From the NCBI GenBank assembly GCA_902388495.1, contig CABMPP010000016.1:23776-87775 (forward strand): a DNA stretch of 64,000 bases, given 5' to 3'. Made by a program: the position numbers and the translations under genes. Shown here piece after piece: positions 1-9,070 of the stretch (position 1 is its first letter; the number at the start of each line of letters is the position of its first letter). Under the pieces are notes generated by a model, which was given only the letters and a program-made list of their open reading frames with translations, was not told where the DNA came from and ran no database searches. The stretch is from an uncultured Bacteroides sp. GTDB lineage: Bacteria > Bacteroidota > Bacteroidia > Bacteroidales > Bacteroidaceae.

Positions 1-2737
1 AGGTCAGCGCATCGATCTTCGGCAGGTTCTCCTGGGCAGGGTCTCCCTTGTAGCCTTGGCGTTCAAAGATCTTCAGGTATTGTGCTTTGTCGCGGAAGTC
101 GGGATGACTGGTCAGGGCTTCCTGACGCAGGTAGCTCTTGATGTTGTCGATGCGTTCCGGATTCTTCGGCATATCGGTGAGCAGACCCATAAATACGTCC
201 ATGGCATCGTTCACCTTGTCGTTCTGTGTACCGATGTGACCGTACATGTAGGTCTGGTTACCCGGCAAGGAAGGAGTCATGATGTACGTTCCGGCATAGT
301 ATGCCATAGAACGTTTCTCGCGGATTTCGTTCATCATCAGTCCACTGAAACCACCGGAGAAATATTGGTCGAAGGCATCACGCAGTACGTCGTCTTTCTT
401 GTCGTATTTGTCCATCGGCAGATAGAGGAAGATTTGAGCTTGCTCTGCATCGGAGTTTGGCAGGAAGTAGATCGTATTTTCTGCAACAGGGGCCAGCGGT
501 TTATCTTGTGGAGAGACGCTGGGGCGTTCGTTGGCTACTAACGGCAGGTTCTTGCTGAGGATGTCGTAGGCGTTTTCGAACGGCAACGTTCCGCAATAGA
601 AGATTTCGGCTTCATAGTTGGAAGCACGGTTGATGTCGCCGGTCAATTCCGAGATTTGCAATTCGATCAGTTCCTTGTCTGTCAGTTCATCGATGTAGGA
701 AGATTTGTCCTGGTAGCGGATGTATTGCGACAAGGCGTTGGCAAGTGTATTCACATTGTCCTTTCGTTGCTGGCGTTGTCCCATTTGCGAGCCTTTGATG
801 CGGCTCAACTGTTTTTCGTCCAGTTTCGGCATCAGGATTTGGCGGGAGAGGAGTTGGCAGGCTTGCGGCAGTGTTTCTTCATAGCCTCTCATCATGATGT
901 AGAGGTAGTCGTCGCTTGCCCAAACCTGGCAGGCTGCGTTCAGTTTGCTGAGTTCCTCTTTCAACTGTTGGGGTTCGTAGGCACCCATGATGCCGGCATT
1001 GTTCATCAATTCGGCAGCAAAACCGAGTTTGGGGAATTCGCGTTCGCCCACACCGTAGCGCAAGGTAAGGCTGAATACGTTGTTCTCGGGATTTTGCGTG
1101 TAGTACATCTTGGAACGGTCGTTCAGCTTTTGGGTTTTCACATCGCTGAAGTCGATGAACTTCTCGTCTACATGTCCGATAGGCATGCTCTTGAACTGCG
1201 TGGCATAGAGCGATTGTTTGCCTACAGGAGGTTCAACGGGCTTATATCCCGGTTTCTTTATCTTGTTGCTCTTGTCCAGCTTACCTTTTTCTATATAGAG
1301 AGCCAGATAGTCGTTGGTCAGGTATTGCTTTGCCACACGCTTGATGTCTTCGGTGGTGACGGCCATTACTTCTTCTTTGTAGTTGAGTACCTTACCCAAA
1401 TCTTGTTCGTTGATAAAGGCATCCAGCAAGACGTCCCCTTTGTAGTCGTTGGACTCCATGCGGAGGTCGAAGTCGCGGCACATATTGTTTTTGATGGCTT
1501 CGATCTGCCACTCCTCAAATTCACCGTTGGCAATCTTCTCGATGGCTTTCAAAGCCTTCTTCTCAGTGCTCTTGTTGGATTCGAAGCGACGCTGGTTTTC
1601 ATCGTACAGCGGAATGCACTGGATGATGTTACGTCCTTGTTCGCGCAGCGTTAACGGATAAGCGCTTCCGTTAGTGATTTCTCCGTCGATGGTCAGCTTG
1701 TCCAGTGTACCCGTATGGCTGTTGTTACTCAAGAGCGACATAGCCATTTCGAGAGGCTTCTCGTCGGGATGGCCGGAAGGTACACCTTTATATATTAGGC
1801 AGACGCTGGGATTATAGCCTATCTTGGCAGAATATTGGGTACGTCCTTTGATGTTCAGGTCGGGATAGGTCTTGCGTTCGGGAATGTCTTTCTTCGGCAG
1901 GCGTCCGAAGGCGGCGTTGATTCGTCCGGTTATCTGCTGGGCTTTCACGTTTCCTACCAGGATGAGGACCATGTTTTCGGGAGAATACCAGTTGTCGTAA
2001 TATTCGATCAGTTTGCTTAGACGCGGGTTTTTCAGGTGCTCGGGCAGTCCGATGACATCGCGCGAGTAGGGATGTCCTTCGAATGCTTTGCTGCGGATAA
2101 AGTTACCTTGTACGCTGCTCGGATTGTCCTGATACATATTATATTCTTCATATACATTCTCCAGTTCGGACTGGAAACTGCGGAAAATGGGATGTATGAA
2201 ACGCTGTGAGGAGATCTCCAGCCACTTGTTTATCTGATAGGCAGGAAAAGAGTTATGATATACGGTATAGTCGAAGCTGGTTCCGGCATTCAGTCCTTTG
2301 CCGCCCATACTTTCAATGAGGTCGGAGAATTCGGTAGGTAGTCCTACTTTGCCCTGCTCTACGGTCAGTTCATTGATTTCCTTGTTGATGGTTTCTTTCT
2401 TGGCAGGGTCGGTTTCGGCTGCCATTTCGTCGTATTTGGCGATGATTTTGTTATAGATAGGCTCTTCGGCCGCCCAGTCCAATGCACCAATTTTATCGGT
2501 GCCCTTAAACATGACGTGTTCCAGATAGTGGGCAAGTCCTGTATACTCTGCCGGGTCATTTACGGAACCGGTACGAACACCGACGAGACCGTATACGTCT
2601 GATTTCGTGTCGTCTTCCCATATATATACGGAAAGACCGTTCTTTAGCTTGAATGCTTTCAGTCCTTGTCCGAAGGAAGGAAGGGCAATGGCAACAGCAA
2701 TCAACAGAAGAAACGACTTAAGTTGAGATGTTTTCAT
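1..2737 (-). CDS. M16 family zinc metalloprotease (C-terminus beyond window)
   Basis: Periplasmic or envelope-associated insulinase/pitrilysin-type peptidase. The protein starts with a signal peptide (about residues 1-24, ending SFGQ), followed by an N-terminal M16 domain with the inverted zinc motif HYLEH (His70, Glu73, His74) and a distal ligand in the ENVYEEY segment near residue 190. A second M16 half without a zinc site fills the C-terminal part, as is usual for the roughly 940-residue family. About 912 codons are inside the window, so only a short tail is missing. It stands alone, divergent from the sigma factor at 3010. The start is the ATG directly before the signal peptide. Family assignment is firm; substrate unknown. 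Confidence 0.93.
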   Translation of the reverse strand, partial: MKTSQLKSFLLLIAVAIALPSFGQGLKAFKLKNGLSVYIWEDDTKSDVYGLVGVRTGSVNDPAEYTGLAHYLEHVMFKGTDKIGALDWAAEEPIYNKIIAKYDEMAAETDPAKKETINKEINELTVEQGKVGLPTEFSDLIESMGGKGLNAGTSFDYTVYHNSFPAYQINKWLEISSQRFIHPIFRSFQSELENVYEEYNMYQDNPSSVQGNFIRSKAFEGHPYSRDVIGLPEHLKNPRLSKLIEYYDNWYSPENMVLILVGNVKAQQITGRINAAFGRLPKKDIPERKTYPDLNIKGRTQYSAKIGYNPSVCLIYKGVPSGHPDEKPLEMAMSLLSNNSHTGTLDKLTIDGEITNGSAYPLTLREQGRNIIQCIPLYDENQRRFESNKSTEKKALKAIEKIANGEFEEWQIEAIKNNMCRDFDLRMESNDYKGDVLLDAFINEQDLGKVLNYKEEVMAVTTEDIKRVAKQYLTNDYLALYIEKGKLDKSNKIKKPGYKPVEPPVGKQSLYATQFKSMPIGHVDEKFIDFSDVKTQKLNDRSKMYYTQNPENNVFSLTLRYGVGEREFPKLGFAAELMNNAGIMGAYEPQQLKEELSKLNAACQVWASDDYLYIMMRGYEETLPQACQLLSRQILMPKLDEKQLSRIKGSQMGQRQQRKDNVNTLANALSQYIRYQDKSSYIDELTDKELIELQISELTGDINRASNYEAEIFYCGTLPFENAYDILSKNLPLVANERPSVSPQDKPLAPVAENTIYFLPNSDAEQAQIFLYLPMDKYDKKDDVLRDAFDQYFSGGFSGLMMNEIREKRSMAYYAGTYIMTPSLPGNQTYMYGHIGTQNDKVNDAMDVFMGLLTDMPKNPERIDNIKSYLRQEALTSHPDFRDKAQYLKIFERQGYKGDPAQENLPKIDALT

Positions 2738-2770
2738 AAATAAAGTGTTTTTATAAAATAAAGTGTTTTT
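2738..2770. repeat. 15-bp direct repeat in the M16 leader
   Basis: Two exact 15-bp copies (2738-2752 and 2756-2770, core AATAAAGTGTTTTT) lie just upstream of the protease start with an 18-bp period. They fall between the likely -7 box and the start codon, so they would be in the 5' leader. Confidence 0.7.
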
Positions 2771-2782
2771 CTTATATGTAGG

Positions 2783-2790
2783 CAAAGCTA
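2783..2790 (-). promoter_or_regulatory. Putative -7 box for the M16 protease
   Basis: On the minus strand the sequence reads TAGCTTTG, matching the Bacteroides -7 consensus TAnnTTTG, about 45 nt upstream of the protease ATG. A -33 TTTG at the ideal distance is not clear. Confidence 0.4.
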
Positions 2791-2874
2791 TAAAAAAATC
2801 ACATATAAATTACGAAATGTTCGGAAAAAAGATAGTTATTAGGTGGTAATATCGCCCAAAAACTATCAAATGCA

Positions 2875-2908
2875 GGGGTAAAAACTGTCAATTGATAGTT
2901 TTTACCCC
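2875..2908. repeat. 34-bp near-perfect palindrome
   Basis: Twelve-base arms GGGGTAAAAACT and AGTTTTTACCCC flank a centre that is itself self-complementary (TCAATTGA), with one G/T pair as the only break. A third, partial copy (AAAACTATCAA) lies just upstream at about 2859. It sits in the 272-bp divergent region between the protease and the sigma factor, so it may be an operator or an RNA hairpin in the sigma leader. Confidence 0.75.
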
Positions 2909-3009
2909 CAATAAAAATCGTATTCCGTCCCCTGAAACATCAAATCTTCCTTATACTTGCAACCGTAAAACCTAAACCAATATTAACCATTTTAAAAATT
3001 GAGCAAAGT

Positions 3010-3514
3010 ATGAATACTTACAGTTTCAGAAAAGATTTACTTGCAGTACAAGAAGAGCTGCTTCGCTTTGCATACAAGTTGACAGCCGACCGGGAAGAAG
3101 CGAATGATTTGTTGCAAGAAACATCTCTTAAGGCTTTGGACAACGAAGACAAGTTTGAACCCGATACAAATTTCAGAGGTTGGATGTACACCATTATGCG
3201 TAATATCTTTATTAATAATTATCGGAAAATAGTTCGTGAACAAACATTTGTAGATCAAACTGACAATCAATATCATTTGAGTATGCCACAAGATTCGGGC
3301 TTTGCAAGTACCGAAGGTGCTTACGATCTGAAAGAAATGCACCGCATTGTCAATTCCCTGCCACGCGATTATAAAGTTCCTTTTTTCCATGCATGTCTCC
3401 GGCTTCAAGTATCGCGAAATAGCCGAACGTCTGGGCTTGCCGCTCGGAACCGTGAAAAGCCGGATCTTCTTCACCCGCCAGAAATTACAGGAGGAATTGA
3501 GAGATTTCGTCTGA
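3010..3514 (+). pseudogene. ECF RNA polymerase sigma factor, frameshifted by one T
   Basis: Sigma-70 family (ECF) factor. Region 2 is intact in the first ~120 codons (LRFAYKLTADREEANDLLQE, then FRGWMYTIMRNIFINNYRK). After PRDYKVPF the frame breaks in a run of six T at 3381-3386. Removing one T restores an uninterrupted region 4 (reading SMHVSGFKYREIAERLGL, then a helix ending LPLGTVKSRIFFTRQKLQ) to the TGA at 3512-3514, giving 167 residues, a normal length. Without the correction the frame continues as unrelated sequence to 3642 (210 residues) and loses -35 recognition. The upstream box TATACTTG at 2952-2959 resembles a -7 element. It may be a true mutation, a slippage site or a base-call error in a homopolymer. 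Confidence 0.85.
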
Positions 3515-3584
3515 TAATTAGTGATCGGTTACGGATTGTTAGTGTCAATATGATATTAAACATATCTTTTGGTGTAAAAATAAG

Positions 3585-3618
3585 AGGATTATTCTTGACT
3601 ATATGTCAGAATAATCCT
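3585..3618 (+). terminator. Hairpin terminator after the sigma factor
   Basis: Arms AGGATTATTCT (3585-3595) and AGAATAATCCT (3608-3618) form an 11-bp stem followed by a T-rich stretch. It lies about 70 nt after the restored stop codon of the sigma gene. Confidence 0.6.
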
Positions 3619-3619
3619 T

Positions 3620-3627
3620 TATATTTG
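3620..3627 (+). promoter_or_regulatory. Putative -7 box (TATATTTG)
   Basis: An exact TAnnTTTG match directly after the sigma terminator and about 43 nt before the next start codon. No well-placed -33 TTTG was seen. Confidence 0.45.
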
Positions 3628-3670
3628 TATATGTTAAGTTAACCGAAAAGAAAATCACTTATTATTGACT

Positions 3671-5449
3671 ATGATGAAAAAGGAAATTAAATTCAGTCTT
3701 GTTTACCGGGACATGTGGCAATCTTCCGGTAAGTATCAGCCCAGGGTAGACCAGTTGGTGCGCATTGCTCCGCTAATAGTAGAGATGGGCTGTTTTGCAC
3801 GAGTTGAAACCAATGGAGGTGCCTTTGAGCAAGTGAATCTGTTGTATGGCGAGAACCCCAACAAAGCGGTGCGGGCTTTTACCCGGCCTTTCAAAGAAGC
3901 CGGTATTCAGACGCACATGCTGGATCGCGGGTTGAATGCACTGCGTATGTATCCTGTTCCGGCAGATGTACGCCGGTTGATGTATAAAGTGAAGCATGCG
4001 CAGGGAGTAGACATAACCCGTATCTTCTGCGGACTGAACGAGACACGGAATATTATTCCTTCCATCAAGTACGCTCTGGAAGCGGGGATGATACCGCAGG
4101 CAACGCTTTGCATTACCTATTCTCCCGTACATACTGTGGAGTACTATGCTGAAATAGCCGATCGGCTGATTGAGGCCGGAGCACCCGAAATCTGTCTGAA
4201 GGACATGGCCGGTATAGGCCGTCCGGGTATGCTGGGCCGGTTGGTCAGAACCATTAAGGAAAAACATCCTGAAGTATTGATACAGTATCACGGACATAGT
4301 GGTCCGGGGCTGTCTATGGCCTCCATTCTCGAAGTCTGTGAGAATGGTGCCGATATTATTGATGTAGCTATGGAACCTATGTCGTGGGGTAAGGTGCATC
4401 CCGATGTAATCTCGGTGCAGGCCATGCTGAAAGATTTAGGTTTCCAGGTGCCCGATATCAATATGAAAGCCTATATGAAAGCCCGTGCCATGACGCAGGA
4501 GTTTATCGATGATTTTCTGGGTTACTTCATGGATCCTACCAACAAGCACATGTCTTCGCTTCTGCTGAAGTGCGGCCTGCCCGGTGGTATGATGGGCTCT
4601 ATGATGGCAGACTTGAAAGGTGTGCATGCAGGCATCAACATGATACTGCGCGGCAAAAACGAACCTGAACTCAGTATTGACGATCTACTGGTGATGCTCT
4701 TTGACGAAGTGGAATATGTATGGCCTAAGTTGGGTTATCCTCCTTTGGTTACTCCATTCAGCCAGTATGTGAAGAATGTAGCCTTGATGAACCTGATGCA
4801 GCAGGTGAAAGGTGAGGAACGCTGGACGATGATAGACAACCATACCTGGGACATGATTCTGGGCAAGAGTGGACGTCTCCCCGGTACTTTGGCTCCCGAG
4901 ATCGTAGAATTGGCCAAATCCAAAGGCTATGAGTTTGTAGATACTGACCCGCAGTTGAACTATCCGGATGCTCTGGACGAGTATCGCAAGGAGATGGACG
5001 AAAACGGTTGGGAGTATGGTGACGATGACGAAGAGCTCTTTGAATTGGCTATGCACGACCGCCAGTATTGTGATTACAAGTCGGGCGCTGCCAAGAAGCG
5101 CTTCGAGGACGAACTGCAACGTGCCAAGGATGCTGCCATGGTCAAGAACGGGTATTCGGAAGAGGAGATAAAGAAACTGAAACGTGCCAAAGCCGATCCT
5201 ATCATTGCGCCTGCCAAGGGGCAAGTGCTTTGGGAAGTTTCCGTGGAAGGCCCTTCTTCGGCACCTTTCATTGGGCGTAAATACCAACACGATGAAGTTT
5301 TCTGCTATCTTTCTACCCCGTGGGGAGAATACGAGAAGATATTGACCGGATTTACGGGACGCATTGTAGAAGTATGCGCTCAGCAGGGCGATGTAATCAA
5401 TAAGGGTGATGTAATAGCCTATATCCAGCGGAGTGATATTTTTGCATAA
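3671..5449 (+). CDS. Carboxyltransferase subunit of OadA/PycB type with degenerate biotinyl domain
   Basis: Resembles oxaloacetate decarboxylase alpha / pyruvate carboxylase subunit B, which moves CO2 between a keto acid and biotin. The N-terminal TIM barrel shows the metal-binding Asp in YRDMWQSSGKY, the carbamylated-Lys motif CLKDMAGIG (about Lys177) and the paired His in YHGHSGPG (about 207/209). A conserved carboxylase segment follows. The last ~80 residues look like a biotinyl/lipoyl fold (IIAPAKGQVLWEV, then ILTGFTGRIVEV), but where biotinyl domains have (A/E)MKM this one reads TPWG, so no biotin-accepting Lys is visible. ATG at 3671 or 3674 are both possible. Alone in its transcript; substrate uncertain. 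Confidence 0.85.
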   Translation: MMKKEIKFSLVYRDMWQSSGKYQPRVDQLVRIAPLIVEMGCFARVETNGGAFEQVNLLYGENPNKAVRAFTRPFKEAGIQTHMLDRGLNALRMYPVPADVRRLMYKVKHAQGVDITRIFCGLNETRNIIPSIKYALEAGMIPQATLCITYSPVHTVEYYAEIADRLIEAGAPEICLKDMAGIGRPGMLGRLVRTIKEKHPEVLIQYHGHSGPGLSMASILEVCENGADIIDVAMEPMSWGKVHPDVISVQAMLKDLGFQVPDINMKAYMKARAMTQEFIDDFLGYFMDPTNKHMSSLLLKCGLPGGMMGSMMADLKGVHAGINMILRGKNEPELSIDDLLVMLFDEVEYVWPKLGYPPLVTPFSQYVKNVALMNLMQQVKGEERWTMIDNHTWDMILGKSGRLPGTLAPEIVELAKSKGYEFVDTDPQLNYPDALDEYRKEMDENGWEYGDDDEELFELAMHDRQYCDYKSGAAKKRFEDELQRAKDAAMVKNGYSEEEIKKLKRAKADPIIAPAKGQVLWEVSVEGPSSAPFIGRKYQHDEVFCYLSTPWGEYEKILTGFTGRIVEVCAQQGDVINKGDVIAYIQRSDIFA

Positions 5450-5466
5450 GGCGTTGGCTGTATAAA

Positions 5467-5523
5467 ACGAAGCGAAGAATCTTCTTCCCTTTATATAAAG
5501 GAGAGTAGATTCTTCGCTTTGCT
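5467..5523. terminator. Bidirectional hairpin, copy 1 of a repeated intergenic element
   Basis: Arms AAGCGAAGAATCT (5470-5482) and AGATTCTTCGCTT (5507-5519) are perfectly complementary and lie between two convergent genes. The sequence closely resembles the core of the hairpin at 23362-23446, so it belongs to a repeated family as well as serving as a likely terminator for both strands. Confidence 0.75.
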
Positions 5524-5524
5524 T

Positions 5525-7723
5525 TTACTCTTTTCCCAGCTTCAGCGGGAGGACGAATGTAAATGTTGTCCCTACTCCCAATTCGGAAGCCACTGAAATA
5601 CTTCCTCCTAAGCGCTCGATGATGGTTTTGCAGATGGATAATCCCAGTCCGGTGCCTTGGGCAAAGGTATTCACTTTGACAAAGCGTTCGAATATACTGT
5701 TCAACTTGTCCGCTGCAATGCCGATGCCTGTGTCGGTGACATGAAATACAACCTGATCTCCCTCACGCCGGTACCCATAACTGATGCTTCCGCTTGTGGT
5801 GAATTTGAAAGCATTCCCCAACAGATTGGATATGACTTGGAAGATACGGTTCTTGTCTCCATCAATCACAATACTCTCGTCCGAAGGTTCGTATATCAGT
5901 TCGACACCTGCCGGGGAACGGAAGATGTGTGCATCGTATATTTCTTTGCAAAGCAGATGAAGGCACACCGGAGTGATGGTGAATTCTACGATGCCCGATT
6001 CAATCTTCGACAGATCGAGGATCTCATTGATGAGTTGTAGCAGGCGTTCGTTGTTTGCCTCTACAATTTCATAATAGCTTAACCGTTCTTCGGCATCAAC
6101 ACTTTCGGCAATGATGCGTGAGAAGCCTACGATGGCATTGAGTGGCGTACGTATTTCGTGGCTCATATTGGCGAGGAAAGCCGATTTCAACTGGTCGGAT
6201 GCCTCTGCTTTTTCTTTGGCAACAAGCAGTTCGCGTTTCATCTGTTCCATCTCTGTGATGTCCCATTCGATATTCAGTAGGATGGGAGGGAAGTCTTTGC
6301 TTTCTATCTTCATCTTCCGCTTGTCCAGATAGATGGGTTTACCGTTTCCGTCATACTCTTCTGCAATCCAGTGCATCTCTTTGCCGGTCTTGGCTATTTC
6401 AATGTCCTGTGCTCTTTTCTCTTGTGCCTCTTCCAGAGGGTAGAAGTCGAAGTCGTCTTTGCCCCAGGCGTCCTGCATGGGGATGTTGCGGTTGTAGGAT
6501 TCGCGGTTACGGTAGAGGTATTTGAATCCGTTATTGATATCTTTGACAACAATGCCTGCCGGAAGATTCTCAATGACTTTATCCAGGACCTGATTGAACA
6601 GTTTGATTTGCTGTTCGTGCCGGATGCGTTGGGATATGTCCCGGCCAAATGCCCATAACGTTTCTTCACCCTCGTCGCTGGTCACCCAATAAGCGTTGCC
6701 TTCGTATGCCAGTATTTCGGGATGCTCCTCCAAGGGCTGGTAAATGATAAAGCTGTTATTGTCCGTATCCTTTTGGATGGAGGTCATCATGTTTTGCCAT
6801 ACTTGCCGGTTGCCGTTGTTGGACGATATAAGATCGGGGAATTTCAGCTTTGTAATATCTTCCGTATTCCCTATATTGTGATGCTCCTTGAAGCGTCGGT
6901 TGGCAAAGACCAGTGTGCCGTCTTCGCGTGCGGCGAAGATATCTTCGGTGGAGTTGTTTATGGCATGTGTCAGCAGATTGATGTCATTGCGTCGTTTCTG
7001 GATATCGGTAATATTTTGTATATATCCTTCCAGAACGATATTCCCATCTTCGTATTGTTCGCGTGCAAAGGTTTTTAGGCGGACATAGAATATCTGATTA
7101 TTGAAATGGATGCGGTAGTCTACACTGTCTTCTACATCTCCTTCCAGATTTCGCGTGAGCCAATTGTTGAAAGAGACCACATCTTCGCGCAGAATATGTT
7201 GCACATACGTCTCAAGTGGTATTGTTTGTTCGTCTTCAGTGCACATAATGTCAGTGTGCCCCCGGTAGCTGAAGAGACGCTGTTCCTTTTCATAGCGCCA
7301 CATGCCGATGAGGGCGGCTTTCTGTATTTCGCTGAGTTCGCGGTTTCTTTTTTCAAGTTCCCGTTTGCGCTGGCTTCGTTCTGTTATGTCGCGATATTGG
7401 CAGAGTACCATATCGTCGTACGGGTACATGATGCACTTGAAGAAGTAGGTAGTGTTGCCCAAAGCCATTTCGTAGTTGTTGACAGAACGGACTTTGTGCT
7501 CCAGTACCCTCTTGAAGTCCGGATAGACTTGCTGATAAGTAGCTGGAGGCAGCAGTTGAAACAGGTCTTTGCCCAGCAGTATTTCTTCTGATATAAACCA
7601 AAGGTTTACATTGTGGATTGCAATGTCTACGCAGATGCCATTTTTATCCAGAAGAATCATGGTGTCTGACGTTAACTTCAGCAGTCTTTCGGCATTCCCG
7701 GTATTTTTTAGAATACTTTCCAT
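5525..7723 (-). CDS. Soluble PAS-domain sensor histidine kinase
   Basis: Two-component sensor kinase of 732 residues with no transmembrane segment or signal peptide, so cytosolic. Four PAS/PAC-like units can be told by their endings YRDITERS, IQNITDIQ, GRDISQRI and EWDITEME. Then come a short coiled coil, the HisKA motif MSHEIRTPLNAIVGF (phospho-acceptor about His522), the N box QVISNLLGNAFKFT, and ATP-lid glycines DTGIGIA and GTGLGLSI. No receiver or output domain is fused and no response regulator is adjacent, so the partner is elsewhere. The ATG at 7721-7723 gives MESILKNTGNAERLL; an in-frame extension upstream would overlap the preceding gene. It follows the glycosyltransferase gene by 29 bp, probably one operon. 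Confidence 0.93.
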   Translation of the reverse strand: MESILKNTGNAERLLKLTSDTMILLDKNGICVDIAIHNVNLWFISEEILLGKDLFQLLPPATYQQVYPDFKRVLEHKVRSVNNYEMALGNTTYFFKCIMYPYDDMVLCQYRDITERSQRKRELEKRNRELSEIQKAALIGMWRYEKEQRLFSYRGHTDIMCTEDEQTIPLETYVQHILREDVVSFNNWLTRNLEGDVEDSVDYRIHFNNQIFYVRLKTFAREQYEDGNIVLEGYIQNITDIQKRRNDINLLTHAINNSTEDIFAAREDGTLVFANRRFKEHHNIGNTEDITKLKFPDLISSNNGNRQVWQNMMTSIQKDTDNNSFIIYQPLEEHPEILAYEGNAYWVTSDEGEETLWAFGRDISQRIRHEQQIKLFNQVLDKVIENLPAGIVVKDINNGFKYLYRNRESYNRNIPMQDAWGKDDFDFYPLEEAQEKRAQDIEIAKTGKEMHWIAEEYDGNGKPIYLDKRKMKIESKDFPPILLNIEWDITEMEQMKRELLVAKEKAEASDQLKSAFLANMSHEIRTPLNAIVGFSRIIAESVDAEERLSYYEIVEANNERLLQLINEILDLSKIESGIVEFTITPVCLHLLCKEIYDAHIFRSPAGVELIYEPSDESIVIDGDKNRIFQVISNLLGNAFKFTTSGSISYGYRREGDQVVFHVTDTGIGIAADKLNSIFERFVKVNTFAQGTGLGLSICKTIIERLGGSISVASELGVGTTFTFVLPLKLGKE

Positions 7724-7752
7724 CTTGAACGTGTGTAGTGATTGTTTGCTTG

Positions 7753-8943
7753 CTATGCTCTTTTTGCCTTCTCCCACGCGCCGCTTGCACTTCCTTTCCG
7801 CTTGCGCAAGTAGTTGAATCCTCTGATGACGTTTATGTTCATAAAGAGGAAATAGTAGGGGATAAAGAGTATTTTGTTTTTGATTTGTTTGGTCGAGAGG
7901 TAATAGCCCCAACTCCCCATAAGGTAGAAAAGCACTTGCAATACCAAGATGACGGCGTATAAACAAGATGCATCTGCCGTGAAAAGGAGCGCGATGTTGA
8001 GGGGAAGTAACAGAAACAATAAGATAGGAGTGAGCGACCAGCGCAGCACCCGGTGTGAAATATACTGGAAACAGAATGTGCCGTAACGGAAAGGATTCAG
8101 CAACGGACGCAGACGCCAGATGGATTGTAATCCCCCGGCGGCAATACGTACTTTGCGTTTCTCTTCTTCGCGCATGTCTGCCGAACCGCTTTCAACGGCA
8201 TAGGCATTGGCGCAGTAGGCAATGGTATATCCGTGCATGACGATGCGCAGAGAGAGTATAAAGTCATCGAGCAGCGTATCCGTCTTCATCTCCTCGAACA
8301 ACCCGCAGCGGATGGCAAACAGTTCGCCTGCCGCACCTACTGCCGAGTAGAGACGTGAGTCGAGTGCTTTGAGTGTGGATTCGTATTTCCAGTACAAGCC
8401 TTCACCACCGGAGGCGGCATTATCTTTCGTTTGTACGGCAATGCGCTTTTCGCCTGCCACGCAGCCTACTTTAGGATCGGTAAAGGCATGTACAATCTCT
8501 CGCAAGGCCTCCCGGTTGAGGTGGGTATTGGCATCGGTAAACACAACGAGAGGGGTTTCTACAAAGTGCATGCCTCGGTTCAGTGCAGCAGTTTTGCCTT
8601 GGCGTTGGGGCTGATGGAGAACGGTGGCTTGCGACCAGTGTGAGAGGCGTTCGTTGGTATGGTCATTACTGCCGTCGGTCACCCATAGGATATGGAGTTT
8701 GTCAGCCGGGTAATCCAGTTCAAGGCAGTTGCGCATCTTTTCGTCTACAACTTCTTCTTCATTATAGGCTGCAATAAATAAGGTGAGTTCGGGCAGTGCT
8801 TCGTCGGCAGGCATCGGACGGTGGACGGGTTTATGGAAGCACTCTTTTATCTTAACGAGAAAATATAAGAGTATTCCATATCCCATATAGGTGTAAAATA
8901 CTATAAACAGGCTGATCCAGAAGATTATTTCGACAGTTTTCAT
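7753..8943 (-). CDS. Membrane family 2 glycosyltransferase
   Basis: Processive-type GT2 enzyme of 396 residues that would transfer a sugar from a nucleotide donor at the cytoplasmic face of the inner membrane. An N-terminal membrane helix (residues 5-30) precedes the GT-A domain with LFIAAYNEEE, the donor/metal site VFTDANTHL (near residue 135) and the acceptor-site TLLDDFILSL (near 220). At least two more hydrophobic segments occupy the C-terminal third, ending in a basic tail. It is the first gene of a short operon with the histidine kinase downstream. The product (exopolysaccharide, lipid glycan or other) cannot be told from sequence. Confidence 0.85.
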   Translation of the reverse strand: MKTVEIIFWISLFIVFYTYMGYGILLYFLVKIKECFHKPVHRPMPADEALPELTLFIAAYNEEEVVDEKMRNCLELDYPADKLHILWVTDGSNDHTNERLSHWSQATVLHQPQRQGKTAALNRGMHFVETPLVVFTDANTHLNREALREIVHAFTDPKVGCVAGEKRIAVQTKDNAASGGEGLYWKYESTLKALDSRLYSAVGAAGELFAIRCGLFEEMKTDTLLDDFILSLRIVMHGYTIAYCANAYAVESGSADMREEEKRKVRIAAGGLQSIWRLRPLLNPFRYGTFCFQYISHRVLRWSLTPILLFLLLPLNIALLFTADASCLYAVILVLQVLFYLMGSWGYYLSTKQIKNKILFIPYYFLFMNINVIRGFNYLRKRKGSASGAWEKAKRA

Positions 8944-8990
8944 TGCGTTAGATTATTTACTTTCTTAATCAGAAAGGAAAATATGATTGC

Positions 8991-9021
8991 CAAAAGTATG
9001 GATAATCTTTTACCGGTGCAA
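8991..9021 (-). promoter_or_regulatory. Promoter of the glycosyltransferase/kinase operon
   Basis: On the minus strand TACTTTTG (8998-8991) matches the -7 consensus, with TTGC (9021-9018) 19 nt upstream as a -33 element. It lies about 50 nt before the glycosyltransferase ATG. Confidence 0.55.
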
Positions 9022-9047
9022 GAAAATGCCTGAAAAACAATACTTAC

Positions 9048-9069
9048 TTTATGCAACTTGTTGCATAAA
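9048..9069 (-). terminator. Palindromic terminator of the Omp85-like gene
   Basis: TTTATGCAAC and GTTGCATAAA are perfectly complementary and begin 2 nt beyond the stop codon of the upstream minus-strand gene. A U-rich stretch follows within 20 nt on that strand. Confidence 0.55.
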
Positions 9070-9070
9070 A

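Noticed and set aside
656..1654. 332-codon plus-strand frame across the M16 gene
   Set aside because: The minus strand is open throughout and encodes the HYLEH protease; the plus frame has no family features.
3515..3642. Extended C-terminus of the sigma factor (210-residue reading)
   Set aside because: The residues after the T run are unrelated to sigma region 4, which is preserved in the next frame.
7724..7966. 81-codon N-terminal extension of the histidine kinase
   Set aside because: It overlaps the end of the glycosyltransferase gene in another frame and lacks PAS or signal features.
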